A stretch of DNA of 64,000 bases from Campylobacterota bacterium (lineage in GTDB: Bacteria; Campylobacterota; Campylobacteria; Campylobacterales; Nitratiruptoraceae): the NCBI GenBank assembly GCA_013153715.1, contig JAADDW010000015.1, positions 1 through 64,000 on the forward strand. Direction: 5' to 3'. The position numbers and the translations under genes are program-made. This document shows, one piece after another, positions 50,720-59,825 of the stretch (the first letter of the stretch is position 1; the number at the start of each line of letters is the position of its first letter). The notes under the pieces are model-generated. The model saw only the letters and a program-made list of their open reading frames with translations, had not been told where the DNA came from and ran no database searches.

Positions 50720-51526
50720 TTGCTGACACTGGTCCCGACCCCCATTGGTAATCTCGGCGATATAACTGTGAGGGCCTTGGAGAGGCTCCAGGAGGCCCAC
50801 CATATTTTGGCGGAAGATACTCGGGTCGCCAAGAGTCTCCTCCGCCTCTTGGGCCAGCGGCACGGGATCCAGTGGGGCCATAAATATTTCCACTCCTTCC
50901 ATGAACATAATCAGAGAGAGTTTCTTGAGAGAGTCTCCCCCTCCTTTTTTCAACAACAGGTTGTCTATATGAGCGATGCCGGAATGCCTGGGGTCAGCGA
51001 TCCCGGGGCGAAGCTTGTCGCCTATGCCCAGAACCACGGGATCTCCTACGAGGTTCTCCCCGGTCCCAGTGCCGCCATTACGGCTTGGGCCGCCAGCGGC
51101 TATGAGGGGAGATTTACCTTTTTCGGCTTCCTCCCCCACAAAAAGGGGCGGCAGAGGGAGTTGAGGGAGGTGATGGCCCACCCCTATCACTCTATTCTCT
51201 ACGAGGCTCCCCACCGTCTCTTGAAGCTCTTGGGGGAGATGGAGGAGATCGATCCCGAGAGGGAGCTCTTCCTCGCCAAGGAACTTACCAAGCTCCACCA
51301 GAGCTTTTTCCGGGGGAGTGTCCGGGAGTTGCTGGAGGAGCTCTCCTCCCAGGGGGTTCGGGGGGAGTGGGTGGTCATTGTGACCCCAGATAGGAGGGAG
51401 AGGAGGGAGATCGATCCGGACCTCCTCTACAGCCTCGATCTCCCCAAGAAGCAGAAGGCTAAGCTGATCGCCCAGCTGACAGGGGGAGATGTCAAAGAAA
51501 TTTATGAAAAACTTATAGATAATTAG
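50720..51526 (+). CDS. rsmI: 16S rRNA 2'-O-ribose C1402 methyltransferase
   Basis: LTLVPTPIGNLGDITVRALERLQEAHHILAEDTR...MSDAGMPGVSDPGAKLV; TTG start. Confidence 0.95.
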   Translation: MLTLVPTPIGNLGDITVRALERLQEAHHILAEDTRVAKSLLRLLGQRHGIQWGHKYFHSFHEHNQREFLERVSPSFFQQQVVYMSDAGMPGVSDPGAKLVAYAQNHGISYEVLPGPSAAITAWAASGYEGRFTFFGFLPHKKGRQRELREVMAHPYHSILYEAPHRLLKLLGEMEEIDPERELFLAKELTKLHQSFFRGSVRELLEELSSQGVRGEWVVIVTPDRRERREIDPDLLYSLDLPKKQKAKLIAQLTGGDVKEIYEKLIDN

Positions 51527-51539
51527 ATACAATCCTGTC

Positions 51540-52223
51540 ATGTATATCTATGGGAAGCAGATTTTCAACTACCTGTTGGAGCGCCATCGGGATCGGATAG
51601 AGAGGGTCCTGCTGGCTAAAGAGATCGACCCCAAACTTTTTAAGAGGCTGAAAGCCCTTGGAATTCCCATTGAACGGATCGATAATAGGAAGGCCCAAGC
51701 CCTTGCCCGAGGGGGAAACCATCAGGGATTCATCGTCGAGATCGACCCTCCCCCTCTGGCCGAGATTGATGAACTTAAGGAGGGGGAATTCCTTGTGATC
51801 CTCCACCAGGTTACCGATACTGGGAATATCGGTTCCATCGTGAGGAGTGGTTACGCTCTGGGGGCCGATGGGATCGTTGTGACAGGCCTCTCCTCCCTCA
51901 ATATGGAGGGGATCATTCGGACCAGCAGTGGGGCCGCCCTCGATATGCCCATCTCTCTGGTCTCCAACCTCTACGACCTCATCAAGGAGTTGAGGGATAG
52001 GGGTTTCAGACTCTATGCCGCCACCACTAAAGGGAGAGATGTGCGGGAGTTCAGGTTTCAGGGGAAGAGGGCCCTCCTGCTGGGTAGCGAGGGAGAGGGG
52101 CTCCCCCAGAGAGCTATCAGAGGGTGTGACCATGAGATCGGTATCGTCATGAGGCGGGAGTTCGACTCCCTGAATGTCTCCGCTGCGGCGGCAATTTTTA
52201 TCGATAGGATGCGTGATGAGTGA
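51540..52223 (+). CDS. rlmB: 23S rRNA 2'-O-methyltransferase, SpoU/TrmH family
   Basis: LHQVTDTGNIGSIVRSGYALGADGIVVTG...LLLGSEGEGLPQRAI...LNVSAAAAIF. Confidence 0.92.
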   Translation: MYIYGKQIFNYLLERHRDRIERVLLAKEIDPKLFKRLKALGIPIERIDNRKAQALARGGNHQGFIVEIDPPPLAEIDELKEGEFLVILHQVTDTGNIGSIVRSGYALGADGIVVTGLSSLNMEGIIRTSSGAALDMPISLVSNLYDLIKELRDRGFRLYAATTKGRDVREFRFQGKRALLLGSEGEGLPQRAIRGCDHEIGIVMRREFDSLNVSAAAAIFIDRMRDE

Positions 52224-53196
52224 TCTAGATAAATTGAGAGAGATGGATCCTGAGGAGGTTCAGAAGAAGACCTATATCGCTCCCAAAGTCTTGAAGGCCC
52301 TCCTCGATGGGGATTTCCAAAAACTTGGTCTCCGAGCCAAAGCGATAGGGCTCGTCAACATTTTGGAGAGGGAGCTCCACCTCAATCTCAAGGAGTTGCG
52401 GAACCAGATAGAGGAGTTCTACGGCAATAATGAGAGTGTGACCCTGTCGGAAAAGAGGGGAGGGGAAGAGTCTGAAGGGGGGAGCCAGTTCTGGCTCTTC
52501 GGAATTCTCCTCCTCCTCTTGGCGGCTGTCGGAGGGGGGTACTACTACTATACCCATCTCTTCAAAACTCCAGACCGCTCCTCTGCCCAGCAGGGAGGGG
52601 GTGGCTTCTTCATCAGCAGTCAGAGCTCCGAGGAGAGCTCCAAGGAGAAGGAGAGGGGAGAGGAGAGGAGCAGTAGCTCCCAGGTCACCTTCACCACCAG
52701 TAGCTCCCTTGCCCTGAATACCTCTTCCACTCCGGCCATGGCTCCAGCTGTCGAAAAGGGTGGGGAGAAAGAGGCCGAAACAGGTGGGGAAAAGGAGGAG
52801 AGCTCTCCTTCTTCCGACAGGGGAGAGAGCCTCTCTTCCAGCTCCTCCTCTCTGGAAAGCTCCTCCTCCCTGGCCCAGTCGGAGGAGAGCAGTAGTTCCC
52901 AGGAGGCCCGGGCTCCGGAGAGGGTTGTCATCATTCCCCGGGAGAAGCTCTGGCTCGGTATTATCTATCTGGACAATTTTAAGAGGAAGCAGTATCTCAC
53001 TTCCAACCCCATTGAGCTCGACACCTCTAGGGATCAACTTATTGTTACAGGTCACGGACTCATCACCATTCAGAGGGACGATCGAGAGGAGGTGATCAAC
53101 GAGAGGGGAAAACAGAGGTTCATCTATAGAAATGGCGTTCTGGAGAAGATCGACGCCAAGCAGTTCCGAGAGTATAACAGGGGGAGAAATTGGTGA
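52216..53196 (+). CDS. Bitopic membrane protein with N-terminal HTH-like domain and long Ser/Glu-rich periplasmic linker
   Basis: TYIAPKVLKALLDGDFQKLGLRAKAIGLVNILERELHLNL; one TM; SSSSSLESSSSLAQSEESSSSQ; conserved C-terminus. Confidence 0.75.
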   Translation: MSDLDKLREMDPEEVQKKTYIAPKVLKALLDGDFQKLGLRAKAIGLVNILERELHLNLKELRNQIEEFYGNNESVTLSEKRGGEESEGGSQFWLFGILLLLLAAVGGGYYYYTHLFKTPDRSSAQQGGGGFFISSQSSEESSKEKERGEERSSSSQVTFTTSSSLALNTSSTPAMAPAVEKGGEKEAETGGEKEESSPSSDRGESLSSSSSSLESSSSLAQSEESSSSQEARAPERVVIIPREKLWLGIIYLDNFKRKQYLTSNPIELDTSRDQLIVTGHGLITIQRDDREEVINERGKQRFIYRNGVLEKIDAKQFREYNRGRNW

Positions 53197-53966
53197 GGGC
53201 TCTTCTCCTCCTTCTCGGGGCTCTCTCCCTCATGGGGGGATCTATCGAGTCGAGGATCCAGGCCATTTTGGGTCCCCGACTCTATAGCGACAATCTCCCT
53301 GTGATCAAGACCCTCGTCGGTACTCAGGCCGTGGGGGGAGATCTCCTCTCGACCCTGCGTCTTCTGGAGAAGGTCGGTATTCTTCCCGAAAATTACAGAA
53401 GTCCCCGGGAGCAACGGATCACCTTTATCTCCCCCCAGGCCCCCTACCTCCTGATGAAGTTGAGTCGGGCCTCTCTCCACAGGGCCGCCCTCTACGGTGT
53501 CCATCTGGAGAGTCTAGAGCGGGGGGAGCTCTTCAGGGAGCGGCTCCTCTTCCGCTCCTCCCAGACCCCGAGACTCTCCCGAATAGTAGAGTTTTTGGAG
53601 GAAAATGGGGGAGTTGTCCGCGATATTCGGCGGGAAGGGAGCCAGGGAGGGTGGCAGATCTCCGTCGATCTACGGAACGCCCGTATCCCTGCTAAGCGGG
53701 TGGTGGGTGAGGCCCATCTCTCCATCAGGAAGGAGCTCTGGATCGATGTGGCGGGCCAGAGGAGAGCCGAAATAGCTGTCTCCGGAGGGTGGTATCCCGA
53801 TATTGCTCTTTATGACAGATGGTTACGTCCCCTGGCCTCCCTGAAGAGTGAGGAGATGCGGAAGGGGATTGAGATCACCCTCCCCAAGGGGACCCGGTAT
53901 ATGAGGATTACAGATAGATTTACACCAAAAAATCTGAAGCGCGGTATCTATCTCCGTCTGCAGTAG
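53190..53966 (+). CDS. Conserved periplasmic hypothetical protein
   Basis: Signal-like N-terminus; overlaps upstream gene; position matches Cj0151c-like gene by recalled synteny. Confidence 0.7.
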   Translation: MVRALLLLLGALSLMGGSIESRIQAILGPRLYSDNLPVIKTLVGTQAVGGDLLSTLRLLEKVGILPENYRSPREQRITFISPQAPYLLMKLSRASLHRAALYGVHLESLERGELFRERLLFRSSQTPRLSRIVEFLEENGGVVRDIRREGSQGGWQISVDLRNARIPAKRVVGEAHLSIRKELWIDVAGQRRAEIAVSGGWYPDIALYDRWLRPLASLKSEEMRKGIEITLPKGTRYMRITDRFTPKNLKRGIYLRLQ

Positions 53967-53977
53967 AGAGGGTAGCG

Positions 53978-55192
53978 ATGTTTGATGAGATTCGGTTCAA
54001 TAAGATAGAGCGGCTACCGGAGTATGTTTTCGCCCAGGTCAATGAGTTGAAGATGGCCGCCCGGCGGGCCGGCGAAGATGTCATCGATTTCAGCATGGGA
54101 AATCCCGATGGCCCCGCTCCCAAACATGTGATAGAGAAGTTGATAGAGGCGGCCCAGAAGCCCAAGAACCACGGATACAGTGCCAGCAAGGGGATCTACA
54201 AACTCCGCCTCGCCATCTGTAACTGGTATGAGCGGCGGTACGGAGTGGCCCTCGATCCAGAGAGAGAGGCGGTGGCGACCATGGGGAGCAAGGAGGGGTA
54301 TGTCCATTTGGTCCAGGCGATAACCAATCCGGGCGATGTGGCTGTCGTTCCAGACCCTACCTACCCTATCCACTCCTACGCCTTCATTTTGGCAGGGGGG
54401 AGCGTCCACAAGACGGAGCTCAAGTTCAATGAACGGTATGAGGTTGACGAGGACCAGTTCTTCAGGGATCTCCATCAGGCCCTTAACGACACCTTCCCCC
54501 GTCCCAAATATTTGGTCGTCAACTTCCCCCACAACCCTTCGACTGCCACAGTGACCCCCGAATTCTATAGGGAGTTGGTGGCCATGGCGAGGCGGGAGAG
54601 GTTCTACATCATCAGCGATATAGCCTATGCCGATCTCACCTTTGACGGTTACAGGACCCCTTCCATTCTGGAGGTGGACGGGGCCAAAGATGTAGCTGTC
54701 GAGAGCTTCACCCTCTCCAAAAGCTACAACATGGCCGGATGGCGGGTCGGCTTTGTCGTCGGCAATGAGCGGTTGGTGGGGGCTCTCCAGAAGATGAAGA
54801 GCTGGATCGACTACGGCATGTTCACCCCTATTCAGGTGGCGGCCACCGTGGCCCTCAACGGCCCCCAAGAGTGTGTGGAGGAGATCAGGAAGACCTACGA
54901 GAAGAGGCGGGATGTCCTCATTGAGGCCTTCGGAAGGGCCGGGTGGAAGATTGAGAAACCCCGGGCCACAATGTTTGTCTGGGCCAAGGTTCCAGAGCCC
55001 TTCAGAGAGGGGGGGAGCCTGGAGTTCTCCAAGAAGTTGCTGACGGAGGCTAAGGTGGCTGTGAGTCCCGGTGTCGGCTTCGGAGATGGGGGAGTTGACT
55101 ATGTTCGGATCGCCCTCATCGAAAATGAGAAGAGGATCCGCCAGGCGGCTCGGAACATTAAACGCTTCTTCAGAGCGTACAAAGGCGAGTGA
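53978..55192 (+). CDS. PLP-dependent class I/II aminotransferase
   Basis: [19 protein letters not shown]...[12 protein letters not shown]...[17 protein letters not shown]. Confidence 0.93.
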   Translation: MFDEIRFNKIERLPEYVFAQVNELKMAARRAGEDVIDFSMGNPDGPAPKHVIEKLIEAAQKPKNHGYSASKGIYKLRLAICNWYERRYGVALDPEREAVATMGSKEGYVHLVQAITNPGDVAVVPDPTYPIHSYAFILAGGSVHKTELKFNERYEVDEDQFFRDLHQALNDTFPRPKYLVVNFPHNPSTATVTPEFYRELVAMARRERFYIISDIAYADLTFDGYRTPSILEVDGAKDVAVESFTLSKSYNMAGWRVGFVVGNERLVGALQKMKSWIDYGMFTPIQVAATVALNGPQECVEEIRKTYEKRRDVLIEAFGRAGWKIEKPRATMFVWAKVPEPFREGGSLEFSKKLLTEAKVAVSPGVGFGDGGVDYVRIALIENEKRIRQAARNIKRFFRAYKGE

Positions 55193-56460
55193 TGGTCAGA
55201 GTCGGAATTATCGGTGTGGGAACTGTCGGGAGGAGTGTAGTCCATATTCTGAAGCGGAATAAGGAGATCATCTCTGCCCGGGCAGGAAAGGAGATCCAGG
55301 TTGTCAAGGGGGTAGTCCGTTCCCTCGACAGGGATCGGGGGGTCGATATTCCCCTGACTACAGATCCCTATGAAGTGACCGACGATCCCAGAATCGATAT
55401 TGTGGTGGAGCTGATGGGAGGGGTCGAAGAGCCCTATCGGATTGTGAAGAGGGCCTTGGAGAATGGGAAGGCTGTGGTGACAGCCAACAAAGCCCTCCTG
55501 GCCTACCACCGCTACGAGTTGAGCGATCTGGCGGGGGATCTCCCCTTTGAATTTGAAGCCAGTGTCGCCGGAGGGATCCCCATTATCAAGGCTCTCAGGG
55601 ACGGGTTGAGTGCCAACCACATTGAGGCCCTCCGGGGAATTATGAATGGGACCTGTAACTACATTCTGACCAAGATGGCCCAGGAGGGGAGCGATTTTGA
55701 GAGCGCCCTTGGGGAGGCCCAGAGATTGGGGTATGCCGAAGCCGACCCTACCTTCGATGTAGATGGTTTCGATGCGGCCCATAAGCTTCTGATCCTCGCC
55801 TCCATAGCCTATGGGATCGATGTGAAGCCGGAGGATATTCTCATCCAGGGCATTCGGGAGGTGGGGGGAATGGATTTTGAGTTTGCCCGGGAGTTCGGGT
55901 ACGCCATCAAGCTCCTTGCCATCGCCAAGAAGAGGGGGGATCGGGTGGAACTCCGGGTCCATCCGACCCTCATTCCCAAGGATGAGATGATAGCCAAGAT
56001 CGATGGGGTCATGAATGGGATCAGTGTCATTGGAGACGCTGTGGGGGAGACCATCTTCTACGGCCCTGGAGCGGGTGGTGATGCTACTGCCAGCGCCGTC
56101 ATCAGTGATATTGTGGAGATTGCCCGGGGAGGAAAGTGTGCCCCCATGCTGGGTTATAAGCGCCCCTTGGAAGGGGGAGTTACCCTCGCAAATATCGACG
56201 AGATTGAGAGCAAGTACTACCTCCGTATGGTTGTGGAGGATAGGCCGGGGATCCTGGCCCAGATAGCCTCCATCTTCGGAGAGAGCGGGATCTCCATTGA
56301 ATCGATGCTTCAGAAGGGGTGCAGAGAGAGGGAGGGGATGGCCCATCTCCTCTTCTCGACCCACCGATGTTTGGAGAGAGATTTTCAAGAGGCCCTCCGG
56401 GCTCTGGAGGGGCAGTCCTTCGTCAAAGAGAGGCCCGTCATGATCAGGATCGAGGATTGA
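55192..56460 (+). CDS. hom: Homoserine dehydrogenase
   Basis: VGIIGVGTVGRSVVHIL...GGIPIIKALRDGLSANHIEALRGIMNGTCNYILTKM. Confidence 0.96.
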   Translation: MVRVGIIGVGTVGRSVVHILKRNKEIISARAGKEIQVVKGVVRSLDRDRGVDIPLTTDPYEVTDDPRIDIVVELMGGVEEPYRIVKRALENGKAVVTANKALLAYHRYELSDLAGDLPFEFEASVAGGIPIIKALRDGLSANHIEALRGIMNGTCNYILTKMAQEGSDFESALGEAQRLGYAEADPTFDVDGFDAAHKLLILASIAYGIDVKPEDILIQGIREVGGMDFEFAREFGYAIKLLAIAKKRGDRVELRVHPTLIPKDEMIAKIDGVMNGISVIGDAVGETIFYGPGAGGDATASAVISDIVEIARGGKCAPMLGYKRPLEGGVTLANIDEIESKYYLRMVVEDRPGILAQIASIFGESGISIESMLQKGCREREGMAHLLFSTHRCLERDFQEALRALEGQSFVKERPVMIRIED

Positions 56461-56463
56461 TCT

Positions 56464-58521
56464 TTGGGAGAGTTTCGGGAGATAGAGAGCCTCTGCACCT
56501 ACTGCGGCGTCGGGTGTGAGATTGTAGCCCATGTGGAGAATGGGGAGATAGAGAAGATCTCCACCAGAGAAGAGGGAAGGGTGAGCCGGGGGAGGCTCTG
56601 TATCAAGGGGAAGTATGGCTACCACTTTCTCTCTAGCCCCAATAGACTCCGGGGAGCTCTGGTCAGATCCTCCTTTGTCCATCAGAACCCTCAACTCTTC
56701 AGGGATATAGAGCTGAAGCCTGCCCAAGGGGAGTTTTTCTCCCTCTCCTATGGAGATGGGTATCGGGTGGTGGCCCGGAAGCTCTCCCAGATCATCGGAG
56801 AGTCGGGTCCCCAGGCAGTAGCCTGCATCGGAGGGGCCCGGACCAGTTGTGAGAGTAGCTACCTCTTCCAGAAGTTCGCCCGTCAGGTCATCGGAACCCC
56901 CCATCTGGACAACTGTGCCCGTATCTGCCACTCTCCCAGTCTCAAGGGGCTCCGGACGACGATTGGAGAGGGGGCCGCTACCAACCCCTTCGATGATCTC
57001 TATGGGAGTGAACATATTCTCGTTGTCGGTTCTAACACAACGGAGGCCCATCCCATTGTGGCCAATCGGATTATGGAGGCTGTCGGGAGGGGGGCAAAGT
57101 TGACGGTCATCGATATACGGGAGATCCCCCTCTCCAAATTTGCCTCCAACCAGTTGACCATTCCCCCCGAAACCAATTTGATGGTCCTCAATATGGTGGC
57201 TCGGACCATTGTGGAGAAGGGGTGGGAGAAGAGGGAGTTCATAGAGGAGCGCTGTCGGGGATTTGAGGAGTATAGGGAGGCCCTCCTGGCCGATCCTCTG
57301 GCCGATAGGGAGCTCTTCTCCCATATTCGGGGGTATCGGGAGCTTCCGGAGAAGATTGAGATCCTCGCCTCCGATCTGGCCCATAGGAGGAGTCTGATTC
57401 TCTGGGGGTTGGGGGTGACGGAACAGAGAGATGGCAGTTTTGCCGTCATGGCCCTCAGCCACCTAGCCCTTCTGACAGGGAATATAGGGAAACGGGGGGC
57501 GGGACTCATACCCCTCAGGGGCCAAAACAATGTTCAGGGGGCTTGCGATATGGGAATGCTCCCCTACTTCCTTCCAGACTACAGGGAGCCTGAGGTAGAG
57601 GGATTGATGACCCCCGATATTATCGATGGAATTGGAGAGGGGAGGATACGGGCCCTCTTCAACATGGGGGAGGATCTTGCCCATGTCCATCCCAACCAGA
57701 ATAAGGTGAGGCGGTTCCTCAAAAAGTTGGATCTTTTGGTGGTCCAGGAGGTAATGTTCAGTGAGGTCACCAAGTATGCCCACCTCCTCTTCGGGGTGAA
57801 GAGCGGCTATGAGAAGGAGGGGGTCTATATCAATGCCGAGCGGCGGCTCCACCTCTCCCAGCCCCTGGTTCCGTCGGACCTTCCCGACGATTGGGAGGTG
57901 ATTCAAGGGATCGGCCGCCACTTCGATAGGGAGTTCCGCTACGGCAGTTCCCAAGAGATTTGGGATGAGGTGAGGAGAGTTGCCCCCTCCCGTTTCAGGG
58001 GGGCCAGCTACCAACTCTTGGCCGAAAAGCGGCTGGAGGGGCTCCAGTGGCCTATTGGGGAGAAGGGGGATACCCCGATCCTCCATGTCGGAAGATTTCG
58101 GACCGAAGATGGTTTTGCCTCCTTCCACTACCACCCCTACCAGATGCGGGGTATGGTGAAGGAGCTCCTCGCCCATAGAGATCCCCATTTCTATCTGGTG
58201 ACGGGGCGGGCTATGGCCCACTACAACAATGGAGCTCAGACAGGGGCGAGTCCCCAGTTGGCCAAGCGGCACAGGGAGGATATTCTGCTGGTGAGCGAGA
58301 GAGATCGGGAGTTCTTCGAGGGGAGGGATCGGGTTGTCCTGGAGAGTCGGTATGGACGGAGTGGCCCCCTTCCCATCAGATATACCCGAACCTTAAAGCG
58401 GGGGGTTCTCTACACCACATTTCACCACATGAGGAGCCATATTAACTCCCTCTTTGGAGATGATCACGACCTGCTGGTGAAGACAGCCGCCTTCAAATCT
58501 ATTAAAGTGAAGATCCTGTGA
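56464..58521 (+). CDS. Formate dehydrogenase alpha-like molybdopterin oxidoreductase (Cys-type)
   Basis: CTYCGVGCEIV...GRLCIKGKYGYHF (4Fe-4S); NCARICHSPSLKGL; GQNNVQGACDMGMLP; TTG start. Confidence 0.88.
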   Translation: MGEFREIESLCTYCGVGCEIVAHVENGEIEKISTREEGRVSRGRLCIKGKYGYHFLSSPNRLRGALVRSSFVHQNPQLFRDIELKPAQGEFFSLSYGDGYRVVARKLSQIIGESGPQAVACIGGARTSCESSYLFQKFARQVIGTPHLDNCARICHSPSLKGLRTTIGEGAATNPFDDLYGSEHILVVGSNTTEAHPIVANRIMEAVGRGAKLTVIDIREIPLSKFASNQLTIPPETNLMVLNMVARTIVEKGWEKREFIEERCRGFEEYREALLADPLADRELFSHIRGYRELPEKIEILASDLAHRRSLILWGLGVTEQRDGSFAVMALSHLALLTGNIGKRGAGLIPLRGQNNVQGACDMGMLPYFLPDYREPEVEGLMTPDIIDGIGEGRIRALFNMGEDLAHVHPNQNKVRRFLKKLDLLVVQEVMFSEVTKYAHLLFGVKSGYEKEGVYINAERRLHLSQPLVPSDLPDDWEVIQGIGRHFDREFRYGSSQEIWDEVRRVAPSRFRGASYQLLAEKRLEGLQWPIGEKGDTPILHVGRFRTEDGFASFHYHPYQMRGMVKELLAHRDPHFYLVTGRAMAHYNNGAQTGASPQLAKRHREDILLVSERDREFFEGRDRVVLESRYGRSGPLPIRYTRTLKRGVLYTTFHHMRSHINSLFGDDHDLLVKTAAFKSIKVKIL

Positions 58522-58847
58522 GCAGGGAGATCGGGAGAGTTGGGGAGGAGAGGGCGGTGGCCTATCTCGCCGATCGGGGATTTGAGATTGTGGAGACCAA
58601 CTTTACCTCCCGCTACGGGGAGATCGACATTGTAGCCAGGAGAGGTGGGGTCCTCCACTTTATCGAGGTCAAATTTTCCCAATCTTCCGACGATCCCCAC
58701 TGGTGGATTACCGAGAAGAAATTGAAACGGCTCTCCAGGACTGTAGAGTACTACCTCCATCGGAGAGGTGTGGAGCTCCCCTATCAGCTGGACGCCCTCA
58801 CCATCTGGGGAGATGAGATCGATTTCATAGAGAATATCTCCCTCTGA
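58518..58847 (+). CDS. yraN: YraN family (UPF0102) protein
   Basis: GRVGEERAVAYLADRGFEIVETNFTSRYGEIDIVARRGGVLHFIEVKF. Confidence 0.92.
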   Translation: MSREIGRVGEERAVAYLADRGFEIVETNFTSRYGEIDIVARRGGVLHFIEVKFSQSSDDPHWWITEKKLKRLSRTVEYYLHRRGVELPYQLDALTIWGDEIDFIENISL

Positions 58848-58982
58848 AGGGCTTTCTCATGGGGATAGATGGCGGAGAGGAGGGGCTCTTCTGGGGCCTA
58901 TCTGGAGAGAGATCATATCTTTTGAGTCCCATTTTATCACCTTGAGTTTGAGTCCCTTCATTGCCCATTAAGAAAAATGGAG

Positions 58983-58988
58983 TATAAT
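58983..58988 (+). promoter_or_regulatory. -10 box TATAAT upstream of tandem structured leader of trxA
   Basis: gagTATAATttc immediately before repeat unit A. Confidence 0.55.
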
Positions 58989-59182
58989 TTCACCGAGAAA
59001 TCGCCCGAGCCCCTATCTGGAGATATGGGAGAGAGGGCGATCGGACGGGGGAGTCTTCTCCCGTGGAAATATCAGGTTTGGGCGACAACCTTTGGCAGAG
59101 AGGGAGATTGAAGACCTTCAGGAGAGGGTATCTCCACTGTGAAGCCAGAACCCCTCGGTTACCGATGGGGAGTTCGCCAACC
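58988..59182 (+). repeat. Structured-RNA-like repeat unit A
   Basis: Shares ordered blocks with unit B incl. 16/16 CAACCTTTGGCAGAGA and 11/11 TGAAGCCAGAA; helix CGCCC/GGGCG; CCCCtCGGttaCCGaTGGGG. Confidence 0.65.
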
Positions 59183-59185
59183 AAA

Positions 59186-59374
59186 TTTCGCCGAGAATCC
59201 CTTGGTTTCGATCCTGGGGATATGGCGTGAGAGGGTTGGGGCATCAACCTTTGGCAGAGATGGTATAGGAGTTGGCCGGCCATCGGTCCCGGTCATCTTG
59301 TCGATGCCGCCTTGACAGGCACCATCGTTGAAGCCAGAATCCCCTACCCCAGATCTGGGGAGTATGCCAATCCC
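59186..59374 (+). repeat. Structured-RNA-like repeat unit B
   Basis: TTTCGCCGAGAA...GGGGATATGGCG...CAACCTTTGGCAGAGA...TGAAGCCAGAATCCCC...CCCCAGATCTGGGGAGTATGCCAATCCC. Confidence 0.65.
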
Positions 59375-59412
59375 TAAAAAAATCCCTAAAATCTTGAAGG
59401 AAGGAGAGCAGA

Positions 59413-59736
59413 ATGGGCAAGTATGTAGAACTCTCAAAAGGGAATTTTGACGAGGTTATCAAGAATAACAAGGTGGTGATGGTTGACTTCTGGGCCCCCT
59501 GGTGTGGACCGTGCCGCATGATCGCTCCCATTATCGACGAGCTAGCCGATGAGTATGAGGGGAAGGCGGTCATAGCCAAGGTCAATACAGACGAGGAGCA
59601 GGATATAGCCATTCAGTACGGTATCCGCTCTATTCCGACAATTCTCTTCTTCAAAGATGGAGAGTTGGTGGATCAGATGATCGGTGCCGCCAGCAAAGAT
59701 GTTTTTAAACAGAAGCTGGACGCACTCCTCTCATAA
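59413..59736 (+). CDS. trxA: Thioredoxin
   Basis: MVDFWAPWCGPCRMIAPIIDELA. Confidence 0.97.
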   Translation: MGKYVELSKGNFDEVIKNNKVVMVDFWAPWCGPCRMIAPIIDELADEYEGKAVIAKVNTDEEQDIAIQYGIRSIPTILFFKDGELVDQMIGAASKDVFKQKLDALLS

Positions 59737-59739
59737 ATT

Positions 59740-59763
59740 GGCGGGGATCTCCCCGCCCTTTAT
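59740..59763 (+). terminator. Terminator-like hairpin after trxA
   Basis: GGCGGGG-atct-CCCCGCC followed by ctttat. Confidence 0.5.
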
Positions 59764-59825
59764 CCTCCTGAAAGCCTCTTTATACTATCATCTTCTGAAG
59801 AATCCAAAATCTCCAAAGGACTTCC

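Noticed and set aside
55099-57462. 787-aa minus-strand ORF (and similar antisense ORFs at 29074-31176, 44374-46104, 19682-21523, 12422-13729, 5650-6843)
   Set aside because: Each lies antisense to a strongly supported gene (aminotransferase/hom/FDH; lnt/cys synthase; moaA/queE; mfd; dnaX; frr/pyrE). Compositions are low-complexity P/L/G/E/H-rich and match no family. They are explained by the purine-biased codon usage.
59186-59220. tRNA T-loop-like string GGTTTCGATCC in unit B
   Set aside because: No acceptor, D-arm or anticodon arrangement, and the string is not conserved in unit A.
58988-59374. Cobalamin or c-di-GMP (GEMM) riboswitch in the trxA leader
   Set aside because: Isolated matches such as CCACTG, GAAGCCAG and GGTTACCGATGG occur, but the full consensus cores in the right order are not present. 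Kept as unassigned structured repeat.
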